Shown here in pieces: positions 18,752-26,638 of a DNA stretch of 64,000 nucleotides; the first letter of the stretch is position 1; each line of letters begins with the position of its first letter. This DNA is from CAZKSN01 sp964555585 (GTDB lineage: Bacteria > Bacillota_I > Bacilli_A > RF39 > UBA660), in contig CAZKSN010000001.1 of the NCBI GenBank assembly GCA_964555585.1, forward strand, positions 1-64,000, given 5' to 3'. The notes below the pieces were generated by a model. That model did no database searches. It was not told the origin of the DNA and saw nothing but the letters and a program-made list of their open reading frames with translations. A program made the translations under genes and the position numbers.

Positions 18752-18918
18752 TTTTTTAAATAAAATAAAAGAATGATACACAGGAGCGTTATAACGCGGT
18801 ACCATCCCTTTTTATTACTTAATTAATATAACGGTTTTCTCCGTGAGCTGTTAACTCAAACTGTCAGAATAGCTTCAAATAACACTACTTATTCTTTTTC
18901 ACCACACAAGAACTCTCT
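18752..18918 (-). promoter_or_regulatory. T-box leader, tRNA-Ala specific
   Basis: AGAGAG of Stem I at 18918-18913, a GTGTGGTG element, then GAA followed by GCT (18873-18871) as specifier, a stem III of CACGGAGAAAACCGTTAT type and the T-box core GATGGTACCGCG ending at 18795. GAA-GCT-A aligns exactly with GAA-TTC-A of the pheS T-box, so the specifier is read as GCU, Ala. A terminator can form between AAAGGGATGGTAC and GTATCATTCTTT, followed by U-rich sequence. The alaS gene third in the operon supports the Ala assignment. Confidence 0.92.
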
Positions 18919-18930
18919 ATAAAGTTTCAA

Positions 18931-20103
18931 TTATTTTACTAGTTTCTTTTTATCGTCTTTCTCTTCATATTCAAAGAATCTGAACTTTTCATCAAAGAAT
19001 ACATAAACTATTTTCAATAATGCAACTATAGGTGTTGCAAAAATCATTCCCAGTATACCAAAGAAATAGCCAAAAATCAATAATGCCAATAAAATTGTAA
19101 CCGGATGAAGATTCATTTTCTTACTCATAACTAACGGATGCAAGAAATTTCCTTCAAGTGTCTGAGTAACTAAAATAAATGCTAGAGTTAATACTCCCAC
19201 TACCGGTCCCTGAGTGAAGCCTATTAGTCCTGCAACTGCAGCTCCCATGTAAGGTCCAATATAAGGAATTAAATTGGTTATTGCACAGAAGATTGCAATT
19301 AATAACGGTGCATTTAAACCTATAATTGAAAAACCTACAAATGTTATTATAAACAAGAAAAATGTTATTAACAATGTTCCTCTGACAAATTTATGAAGAG
19401 TATCACTTATTCTTACCAAAATATAATCAGTATCTTTTCTCCATTTTCTAGGTAATATATTTGTAAAATGTTCACTTACATTGTTGAAATTGAATAATAG
19501 ATAGAAACCTACCACAAAACTTAGTAAAAATACTCCAATACCACTTACAAACTTACTGACAAAGTTAACTGTAATAGTTGGCAAATCCTGCTGTAAATTG
19601 TTTCCAATCGTCTCAATGTAGGCAAAGAATCTTTCTTTTGCAAAATCTAAATTCTGAAGAGTCAATTCTGAAGTAGTATCAAATATATTTGAAGCCCATG
19701 ATTTCATATCAGTCAACATAGAAGGTATGGCAGCTACAATATCTTTTATTTGTTCACCCAGTAAAGGTAATATTGTTACTATAAACAAAACTATGATAGC
19801 TATTACAGAGGTGAATACAATAGTGATAGCCAATGCTCTGCTCACTTTTCTTTCCGTTAATTTAGTAACCAGCGGATTTAATAACCATGCTATGAAGAAA
19901 CCTATAAAGAAGGGACTTAATATTTTTAAAACAGTTCCTACAATTTGCAATATCTCTAGTTCTTTAAATATTAAACTTACTACATAAATTGCTACAACAA
20001 TTAATAAAACATATAAAATCTTTAATATTTTATCACTGGTTTTTATAATATGATTTAATCTTTTTATATTTAATTTTTCAAAAATATTTTTAAGTTTTTC
20101 CAT
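18931..20103 (-). CDS. AI-2E family transporter (PerM/YtvI-like)
   Basis: A 390-residue polytopic membrane protein. Hydrophobic pairs at ~25-50, ~55-75 and ~90-115 are followed by a soluble insert (~125-190) and four to five further helices. The family signature region is seen in LNPLVTKL, FNLIPYIGPYMGAAVAGLIGF and NFLHPLVMSKKMNLHP. The family includes transporters proposed for AI-2 export and ion exchange; the substrate here cannot be told. It ends just before the Ala T-box and starts ~40 bp after the terminator of the small gene at 20163. Confidence 0.92.
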   Translation of the reverse strand: MEKLKNIFEKLNIKRLNHIIKTSDKILKILYVLLIVVAIYVVSLIFKELEILQIVGTVLKILSPFFIGFFIAWLLNPLVTKLTERKVSRALAITIVFTSVIAIIVLFIVTILPLLGEQIKDIVAAIPSMLTDMKSWASNIFDTTSELTLQNLDFAKERFFAYIETIGNNLQQDLPTITVNFVSKFVSGIGVFLLSFVVGFYLLFNFNNVSEHFTNILPRKWRKDTDYILVRISDTLHKFVRGTLLITFFLFIITFVGFSIIGLNAPLLIAIFCAITNLIPYIGPYMGAAVAGLIGFTQGPVVGVLTLAFILVTQTLEGNFLHPLVMSKKMNLHPVTILLALLIFGYFFGILGMIFATPIVALLKIVYVFFDEKFRFFEYEEKDDKKKLVK

Positions 20104-20143
20104 ATCTTCATCACTCTCCAGATTTATTATAGCATATTTAATT

Positions 20144-20174
20144 TTAAAAAAATAGCATCTTCTTATGAAGAGCT
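20144..20174 (-). terminator. Intrinsic terminator after the small membrane protein gene
   Basis: AGC-TCTTC / GAAGA-(T)-GCT with an ATAA loop, followed by ATTTTTTTAA. The stop codon of the small gene lies in the hairpin loop, a common arrangement. Confidence 0.7.
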
Positions 20175-20306
20175 ATTAGAAATGTTAGTATAATTTTTTT
20201 TCTTTTTCTTTATCATACTTGATATCTGTTTATTGTATTTTTGATAAAGTAATGTTGCACCTATTCCAGCACCCATCCAAAATAAACCTTTTAAAGCTTT
20301 AATAAT
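20163..20306 (-). CDS. Small membrane protein apparently starting at AUU
   Basis: A 47-codon frame between recD2 and the AI-2E gene. It reads IIKALKGLFWMGAGIGATLL then YQKYNKQISSMIKKKKK, a short Gly-rich membrane helix followed by a basic tail, like YtxH-type small proteins. AAAAGGAG is placed 6 nt upstream of an ATT codon; an in-frame TAA lies just above it, and no ATG, GTG or TTG exists between. The only in-frame ATG (codon 11) is in the middle of the helix and lacks a ribosome site. A terminator follows at once. So it is a probable gene with an AUU start (ATT read as Met), or a recent start mutation or base error. Confidence 0.5.
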   Translation of the reverse strand: MIKALKGLFWMGAGIGATLLYQKYNKQISSMIKKKKKNYTNISNSSS

Positions 20307-20348
20307 ACCACTCTCCTTTTAATATTATTATTTACTCTAAAATATTAT

Positions 20349-22523
20349 TTATACATTTAATAGATTTTTTAAATTACTCATTCTATTGGAATTGGATAAA
20401 GTCTGAATTGATAAGTTAAAATTCTCATAAGTTCCAATTATTATCAATTTTTTCTTAGCTCTAGTCACTCCAGTATAAATTAATTTATTGTAAAGCATTC
20501 TTCTAAAACTATTAGATAAAATAATTACAACATAATCATATTCACTTCCCTGACTTTTATGAATGCTTATAGCATATGCCAAAGATATTCTATCATAGTC
20601 TTTAGATAATAATTCTATATTATTACCATTGAAATCTATCTCTAAAGAGGAATTTTTATTTTCAAAGTAATTAATTTTTTTAATATATCCTATATCTCCA
20701 TTATAAATGTTATTATCTACATCATTTACCAATTCTATTACTTTATCTCCCTCTCTGTATATTTTATCTGCAATCTTAATTTCTTTTTTATTATCAGCTT
20801 TCTGATTAAAAATATTTTGCATTAGATTATTTATATTATCAATTCCATTCTCAGTCTTATACATTGGAGCCAGTATCTGAAAATCATTTATATTAATTTT
20901 ATCCGATAAAAATGATAGGCAAATATCATTTAGATTATTCTTTATATTAATTTCATCTGATATTATAAAATTTACATCTTCGTTATTTTCTATTAATTCA
21001 ATATATTCTCTGTTGTTTATACTATTTGCAAGCTCAATTATTTTTGAACCTTCTTCAAATCTATAAATATTTTTTAAGAATTTCTTACTGATGCTGTCAC
21101 AGTTTATCAAATCATCCAATATATTGCCCGGACTTATACTTGGTAACTGATTAGCATCTCCAATTAAAACTAACTTTATATAATCATTTAAGCCTTCTAG
21201 AAGAGAACTAAATAAAAATATATCAACCATACTAAATTCATCCACTATCACTAATCTAGCTTCGCATTTATTTTGTTCATTTATTTGAAAAATGGATAAA
21301 TCCTTGTTCCATTTTAAAAATTTGTGAATAGTGCTGGATTTAAGTTTCATAGATTCACTTAATCTTCTGGCACTTCTTCCAGTAGGAGCCAAAAGTGCAA
21401 TATCAGCTTCATTAATCTCAATTATATTCTTATATATCTCAACTAAAGCTTTTACTATTGTAGTTTTTCCAGTTCCTGGACCACCACTGATTATATAAAT
21501 ATTATTGTTAATGCTTTCAATAATTGCTTCCTTTTGAGCTTGATTAAATATTATTTTGTTATTTTTTTCATATTTTCTAATTTCATTTTCTATTTTTTTT
21601 GTACTGATATTATTCTTAATTCTATTTAATACCTTTACTTTTCTTGAAATATATTCTTCTTTTTCATAAAAATATGTTAATGCAATTTTATCAGCTATTT
21701 CTTTAATTTCATTAGCTTCTTTCAATTCGTTAATATAATTAAGAAAACTATTCAATGCTATGTCTTCTTTTAAAAATCTTTTTACATTTAAATATAAGCT
21801 ATCTAAATTTACCAAAGTATTTCCTGTTTTAAAGCAGATATCTTTGACTACATATTTAATGACTTCTTTTATTCTTACAGGAGAGGTGGAACTGTTGGTT
21901 TTTAAATATATCAAGTCCAGCTTTATAAAATCCACATAATCATTTAATATATATATATTATTCTCCAATATATTATCTAAATTGAGCTTAAATGAGTTTA
22001 TAACATTCAAGCTTTCTTTAATTGTAAATCCCATATTTGTTAGTCTAATGATTAGATTCTGATCATTTTCATATTCCTTTAACTTTATATTTAAATTTTT
22101 AATTTTAGCTTCATTTAAACCGGGAATAGCTATCAACTTTTTATAATCATTTTTTATAATATCAATTGTTTCCTCTTTAAAAGTTTCAACTATTTTAGTA
22201 GCAGTCTTTAAACCTATACCTTTAAATATTCCACTACTTAAATAAAGAATTAAGCCATCTGTGTCTTTAGGTGTTTTTATTTCATACGTTTCTGTATTGA
22301 ATTGAAGTCCATATCTGGGATGCTCTATAATATTTCCATATAATAAATAATCCAGATCTTTATTGATATTGTTAAAAGCTCCAGTAAATGTTATGGTTTT
22401 ATTTATTAATGAAGAAATTTCATCAATATTGGTATCTCTAATTTTAAAAATACCAACCTTGTATGAATTAGCTTCATTCTCAAATAATATTTTTCTAATG
22501 TTACCTTCTATAAAATATTTCAT
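20349..22523 (-). CDS. recD2: RecD2-type ATP-dependent DNA helicase
   Basis: SF1B 5'-3' helicase, 724 residues, of the RecD2 branch that works without RecBC. The N-terminal extension has OB and helix-hairpin-helix parts (GIFKGIGLKTATKIVETF, IPGLNEAKI). Walker A is ISGGPGTGKTTIVKAL (~347), Walker B VIVDEFSMVDIFL, motif III LIGDANQLPSISPG, and the C-terminal motifs are AYAISIHKSQGSEYDYV and YTGVTRAKKKLIIIG. Likely role: replication-fork or recombination repair. Confidence 0.94.
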   Translation of the reverse strand: MKYFIEGNIRKILFENEANSYKVGIFKIRDTNIDEISSLINKTITFTGAFNNINKDLDYLLYGNIIEHPRYGLQFNTETYEIKTPKDTDGLILYLSSGIFKGIGLKTATKIVETFKEETIDIIKNDYKKLIAIPGLNEAKIKNLNIKLKEYENDQNLIIRLTNMGFTIKESLNVINSFKLNLDNILENNIYILNDYVDFIKLDLIYLKTNSSTSPVRIKEVIKYVVKDICFKTGNTLVNLDSLYLNVKRFLKEDIALNSFLNYINELKEANEIKEIADKIALTYFYEKEEYISRKVKVLNRIKNNISTKKIENEIRKYEKNNKIIFNQAQKEAIIESINNNIYIISGGPGTGKTTIVKALVEIYKNIIEINEADIALLAPTGRSARRLSESMKLKSSTIHKFLKWNKDLSIFQINEQNKCEARLVIVDEFSMVDIFLFSSLLEGLNDYIKLVLIGDANQLPSISPGNILDDLINCDSISKKFLKNIYRFEEGSKIIELANSINNREYIELIENNEDVNFIISDEINIKNNLNDICLSFLSDKININDFQILAPMYKTENGIDNINNLMQNIFNQKADNKKEIKIADKIYREGDKVIELVNDVDNNIYNGDIGYIKKINYFENKNSSLEIDFNGNNIELLSKDYDRISLAYAISIHKSQGSEYDYVVIILSNSFRRMLYNKLIYTGVTRAKKKLIIIGTYENFNLSIQTLSNSNRMSNLKNLLNV

Positions 22524-22596
22524 TAGTTAAATATAGCAAAATAAAAATTATAAATCAATTTTTATATCATTTTTTGTTAATTTTTATGTTATATAT

Positions 22597-23841
22597 CTAT
22601 TCTAAAATAATATTATATATTTCATTGACTTTATAATCACCTTTGATTTTTAAATATAAATAATTTGATGTATGACCAAAATAGTATTCATCCTTATATT
22701 CTTCAATCAATACTTCAACCTGGCTTCCAATAAAGGAATTATAATAACTCTCTTCTAGTTTACTGGAAAGTTCAATTAATTTTTTTACTCTTTCTCTTTT
22801 TATATTTCCTAAAATTTTATCATCTAGTTTTGAGGCAACTGTTCCATTTCTGTCAGAATATGGAAATACATGTATTTTACTGAAATTGATTTCCTTACAG
22901 AAATTATATGTCTCATTGAAATCCTTTTCTGTTTCTCCCGGGAAACCAACTATCACATCTGTTGTAATAGAAATTTCAGGTCTGATTTTTCTTATCTCAT
23001 TTACTTTATTTCTAAAATAACTTAAGTCATATCTTCTGTTCATTAATTTCAATATTTTGTCACAGCCACTCTGTAAAGGTATGTGAAGATGAGACACTAA
23101 AATTTTACTGCTTTTAAGCATTTTTAAAAGATTTTCATCTATCTCAACCACTTCAATGGAAGAGAGTCTTAATCTTAATAAACCTTTAATTTTTAATATA
23201 TCACTGATAAGATCAGATAATCTGTAATCCTTTAAATCAATACCATACTGTCCTATATGTATACCTGTAAGCACTATTTCCTTAGTATTATTATTTACTA
23301 AAGATTTTATTTCATTTAATACATTATCTCTTAACTTACTTCTTACTCTGCCTCTGACATATGGAATAATACAGTAACTGCAAAAATTGTTACATCCATC
23401 CTGCACTTTAACAAAGGCTCTTGTATGAGAATTTGATTTATTAATTTCCATATTTTCAAAATTGCTATTATCTATCTCTTTTATTTTATTTAATCTGTTT
23501 TTATTCTCTATGTATTCATTTAAATATTCAATGATTTTACTCTTGTCTTGATTTCCCAGTATGATGTCAGCATCTATAAATTCATTTGCTTTATCCTTTA
23601 CATATTCAACAAAACAGCCAGTAACGATTAATATACTGTCCGGATAATTATTTCTGATTCTTCTTATAATTTTTTTACTCTTATTATCACTATTGTTAGT
23701 TACAGTACAGGTATTTATAATATAAACATCTGCTTTTTCCTTCTGTATAAAACCTTCTCTTAAAAAAAGACTTCTTATGAATTCACTTTCATAAGAATTT
23801 ACTTTGCATCCTAAAGTAATTATATTAAATGTCTTTTTCAT
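22597..23841 (-). CDS. mtaB: tRNA (t6A37) methylthiotransferase MtaB
   Basis: Radical-SAM methylthiotransferase (414 residues) converting t6A37 to ms2t6A37 in tRNAs reading ANN codons. The UPF0004 domain starts NIITLGCKVNSYESE with further Cys in INTCTVTN and VTGCFVEY. The radical-SAM cluster is DGCNNFCSYCIIPYVRGRVRS and a short TRAM domain ends the protein (shown here by CNNFCSYCIIPYVRG). The GCKVN motif separates it from MiaB (GCQMN). Its start shares a base with the stop of the upstream gene. Confidence 0.95.
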   Translation of the reverse strand: MKKTFNIITLGCKVNSYESEFIRSLFLREGFIQKEKADVYIINTCTVTNNSDNKSKKIIRRIRNNYPDSILIVTGCFVEYVKDKANEFIDADIILGNQDKSKIIEYLNEYIENKNRLNKIKEIDNSNFENMEINKSNSHTRAFVKVQDGCNNFCSYCIIPYVRGRVRSKLRDNVLNEIKSLVNNNTKEIVLTGIHIGQYGIDLKDYRLSDLISDILKIKGLLRLRLSSIEVVEIDENLLKMLKSSKILVSHLHIPLQSGCDKILKLMNRRYDLSYFRNKVNEIRKIRPEISITTDVIVGFPGETEKDFNETYNFCKEINFSKIHVFPYSDRNGTVASKLDDKILGNIKRERVKKLIELSSKLEESYYNSFIGSQVEVLIEEYKDEYYFGHTSNYLYLKIKGDYKVNEIYNIILE

Positions 23842-24488
23842 TATTTTAAATTAGCTCTAAAATCTTTTAACGTTGAAAGAAAATTAGTTTCTTCAATGTA
23901 ATTAAGATTTCTTTCTATATTGGGTTTTTCTATTTCTATTTTTCTAACAATAGGACCATTTATATCAATTGGTTCTTCCTTATAGCTAACTTTTAAACTG
24001 GATGCATTCTTTAATAATTCTTCATAACTAATGATGGCCTTCTTTTCCTGTTCTTCCTCATATTGATTTATTAAAGTTTTATTATTTAATTCAAAACATT
24101 TTTCCTTACTCAAACTCTCAAGTTCTTCTGTGCTTATAATAGCGCTTTCTTCCTCATCTTTTTCATAACTCTCAAGCTTTAGTTCATTATCATCATTAAA
24201 TATTTTTTCAATATTACCAAATTTATCATTTAATCCGCTATTATCCTCAAAAACAATGTTCTTATCAGAAATATCCTCTTCATTGCCAAAATTTAAGACT
24301 AGATTACTTTCATTTTGATCCAGTATATCATCATCCGACTCAATGCTATTTTTATTTCTTTTATAATAATTTTCAACTTTTATTAAATGAATTGTTATCA
24401 CTAATAATATTAACAATAAAATTATCAATAAGATTAAAAAATAATCTGTTGTAAGAAAAACACTAAAAAATTCACTTATACTACTCAT
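23841..24488 (-). CDS. Membrane-anchored acidic protein with repeated AIIS-EEL motif
   Basis: A 215-residue protein with one N-terminal membrane helix (~17-36, FLILLIILLLILLVITIHLI) and a long acidic, low-complexity cytoplasmic tail. The tail holds two similar segments, EKDEEESAIISTEELESLS and EEEQEKKAIISYEELLKNA, then a C-terminal basic/hydrophobic end (RNLNYIEETNFLSTLKDFR). No family was recognised. It overlaps rsmE by 8 bp and touches mtaB, so all three are coupled. The architecture is that of a membrane tether with short docking motifs; that is inference. Confidence 0.72.
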   Translation of the reverse strand: MSSISEFFSVFLTTDYFLILLIILLLILLVITIHLIKVENYYKRNKNSIESDDDILDQNESNLVLNFGNEEDISDKNIVFEDNSGLNDKFGNIEKIFNDDNELKLESYEKDEEESAIISTEELESLSKEKCFELNNKTLINQYEEEQEKKAIISYEELLKNASSLKVSYKEEPIDINGPIVRKIEIEKPNIERNLNYIEETNFLSTLKDFRANLK

Positions 24489-25200
24489 TTATACCATCCA
24501 ATCTTAAATAATTAATTATTGAAGTTAAATATAAAATAACCGTTTCACTTCTTAATACATTATTTCCTAAAGAAGTTTTAATAAAATTATTTTTCACTAA
24601 ATAATCTTCCTCTGTTTTTGTTAATCCTCCTTCTGGACCGAATAACATATTTATTTTATCATATATATTTTTTTTATTTAATACTTCATTAATACATTTT
24701 ACATCATCATTGTCAAGAGAACACAATATATTTACACATTTTTCACTTTTAATTTCATTGTATTTTACAATTTTTTCCACTATAGGTATTTCCAATCTTC
24801 TAGACTGTTCTGCCGCTTCTTTAACAATCTTCTGCCACCTATTTAGTTTTTTATCATGTACTTCCTTTTTAAGTTTAAATTTACAATTTATAAAATCAAC
24901 AACAATAAACTTTGTAACGCCAAGTTCTGTTCCTTTCTGGAAAATAAAACTTAATTTTTCATCTGATAAAAATGGAATATATGCGATTAACTCATTATTA
25001 TTTTTTAATACATTTATTTCTTTTAAAATTTTCACTGACAGTAAATCTTTCTGCAATGTGCATAAATAACTTGTTTTACTGAATACAACAATAACTTCAT
25101 CATTTACTTTCATTCTCATTACATTCTTAATGTGATTTAAATCTTCAGAATTTAAACTTATTATATTTTTATCTTTTTTTATTCCAAAGTACTGCTGCAT
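24481..25200 (-). CDS. rsmE: 16S rRNA (uracil-1498-N3)-methyltransferase RsmE
   Basis: SPOUT-class methyltransferase (239 residues). An N-terminal PUA-like part (MQQYFGIKKDK, HIKNVMRMKVNDEV) precedes the SPOUT knot with KEAAEQSRRLEIPIVEK, NMLFGPEGGLTKTEEDYL and SLGNNVLRSETVILYLTSI. All diagnostic motifs (EQS-R, GPEGG, LG-LR-ETA) are present. It follows the smr terminator and heads the rsmE-unknown-mtaB cluster. Confidence 0.96.
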   Translation of the reverse strand: MQQYFGIKKDKNIISLNSEDLNHIKNVMRMKVNDEVIVVFSKTSYLCTLQKDLLSVKILKEINVLKNNNELIAYIPFLSDEKLSFIFQKGTELGVTKFIVVDFINCKFKLKKEVHDKKLNRWQKIVKEAAEQSRRLEIPIVEKIVKYNEIKSEKCVNILCSLDNDDVKCINEVLNKKNIYDKINMLFGPEGGLTKTEEDYLVKNNFIKTSLGNNVLRSETVILYLTSIINYLRLDGINE

Positions 25201-25233
25201 ACATATCTCCTTTAAATGAGTATATTATACATT

Positions 25234-25268
25234 AAAAAAAGACTATATTCAATCTATATAGTCTTTTT
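25234..25268 (-). terminator. Intrinsic terminator after the Smr gene
   Basis: GACTATAT / ATATAGTC (8 bp, 7-nt loop) flanked by A and T runs on both sides, so it ends transcription after smr; the stop codon of smr is in the 5' arm. Confidence 0.85.
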
Positions 25269-25532
25269 ATCAATTAATTTTACTATAGTTAATCCTTCAT
25301 TAAAATTATATAACTTATATTCATCCACAAGCTTTTCTTTTTTTAAATAATTATGCACTTCATTTCTTAATACATTTTTACCTTTTCCATGAATTATAAT
25401 TATATTGAATTTTTCAAGTATAAGTGAATCATTAATGAATTCCTTTACTTTTAGTACTGCATATTCTCTATCATATCCATGTATATCAATATATGGATAG
25501 TTAAGTAAAAAAGGATCATTAATTTTTTTCAT
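25254..25532 (-). CDS. Stand-alone Smr domain protein
   Basis: A 92-residue protein consisting only of an Smr domain: YIDIHGYDREYAVLKVKEF (the DLHG-type motif, here DIHG), NIIIIHGKGKNVLRNEVHNYL (HGKG shown within) and a final beta strand GLTIVKL. Smr domains are endonucleases or nucleic-acid binders; short versions resemble the C-terminus of MutS2 and the ribosome-collision nuclease MutS2/SmrB. It overlaps the upstream gene through ATGA. Confidence 0.88.
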   Translation of the reverse strand: MKKINDPFLLNYPYIDIHGYDREYAVLKVKEFINDSLILEKFNIIIIHGKGKNVLRNEVHNYLKKEKLVDEYKLYNFNEGLTIVKLIDKKTI

Positions 25533-26239
25533 AATTTTCTTTTTCTTGTAAATGAACTTTCTTCTGATTTTTCCTGAGTTGATTCAAAATTTTTTGGTAA
25601 AAAATAAATCTGCAGTGCATTAAAATCACTAATTGATATTTCATCAGCATTACCTAAGTTAAATCTATCTTTATTTGGAGTTTTTTCAAGCGTCTTAATC
25701 AGGGATTTACTGATTATTTTCTTTATTTTCGGATCATTTTCATATTTTTCTCTTAACTCTTCCTTAAATTCTGAAAGAAAATAATTTTTTTGGATATCTT
25801 CACTATATCCAAAATTTATAATATCTTTTTTAAAAAATTTAAGTCCAACTCCAAAGGTAATAATAGCAAAGGAATCAAAAATTAACGCTAATATAATTGA
25901 ATGGACAGCAAATAAGTTAAATATATAAATAAAAAATAAACCTGATAACATAAACGCAAAGATTTTACCTGAAATCTTAAGAAACTCTAAACGATTCCTT
26001 TTACTTATAATTCTTGTTATATTCTTTTTTACCTCTGCTGAATCATCCATATTTATCATTTGAATTAAAGCATTTACCTGATTTTTCATTTTTTTCTCTA
26101 ATTCTTCTTTTTCTGCTTCAGAATATGAGATTGGTTCAGCTTTTCCTTTAGCTAATTTTGGATATATAAAACCTTTCTTTACCTTATAGCTTTTTATAAA
26201 ATTTTTTTGTTCTTCCTCATTCATTGAATAATCTAACAT
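25529..26239 (-). CDS. Two-helix membrane protein of unknown function
   Basis: A 236-residue protein with a charged N-terminal domain (~1-85), two adjacent membrane helices (~88-108, ~112-132: IFAFMLSGLFFIYIFNLF, IILALIFDSFAIITFGVGL) and a C-terminal charged domain. No family was recognised. It ends with TGA in an ATGA overlap with the Smr gene, so the two are translationally coupled. This TGA would add an out-of-context extension if read as Trp, supporting TGA as stop. Confidence 0.7.
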   Translation of the reverse strand: MLDYSMNEEEQKNFIKSYKVKKGFIYPKLAKGKAEPISYSEAEKEELEKKMKNQVNALIQMINMDDSAEVKKNITRIISKRNRLEFLKISGKIFAFMLSGLFFIYIFNLFAVHSIILALIFDSFAIITFGVGLKFFKKDIINFGYSEDIQKNYFLSEFKEELREKYENDPKIKKIISKSLIKTLEKTPNKDRFNLGNADEISISDFNALQIYFLPKNFESTQEKSEESSFTRKRKL

Positions 26240-26305
26240 AATAATTTTCCTTTCATTTAACTTATATTATAAATAATTACTAATTATATGTAAATAAAAA
26301 AACAA

Positions 26306-26638
26306 TTAATTTAAATCATTAATTATTTTTTCCATTTTCTTTGCATATTCTATTGAATCATCATAAACAAATTTTAATTCTGGAATATGTCTGATATCAA
26401 GTCTGTCTGCCAAAAGAGATCTAAAGAAACCGGCAGCATTATTAATATCTTTTAATACTTTTTCTTTTTTATTATCATTTAATGTAGTAAAGTAAATTTT
26501 TGCAAAACTTAAGTCATCTGTTACTTTTACAAATGTTATAGTAACGTTTTTTAAATCCTCATCTCTTGCTTCTGTCAATAGTATTTTTGATACTTCTCTC
26601 TGAATATCAGAAGCAGCTCTTTCTCCCTTTAAATTCAT
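26306..26638 (-). CDS. rbfA: Ribosome-binding factor A
   Basis: KH-fold 30S maturation factor (110 residues). Hallmarks: RAASDIQREVSKIL at the N-terminus, VTITFVKVTDDLSFAKIYF and the C-terminal LRHIPELKF-type DIRHIPELKFVYDDS. It overlaps infB by 4 bp (ATGA type) as the last gene of the nusA-infB operon. Confidence 0.96.
   Translation of the reverse strand: MNLKGERAASDIQREVSKILLTEARDEDLKNVTITFVKVTDDLSFAKIYFTTLNDNKKEKVLKDINNAAGFFRSLLADRLDIRHIPELKFVYDDSIEYAKKMEKIINDLN

Noticed and set aside
18743..18805. N-terminal extension of the transglutaminase-like protein (21 residues from an upstream ATG)
   Set aside because: The ATG is the one in the T-box core TGGTACCGCG region; the extension is RNA structure, and a strong ribosome site precedes the later ATG at 18742.
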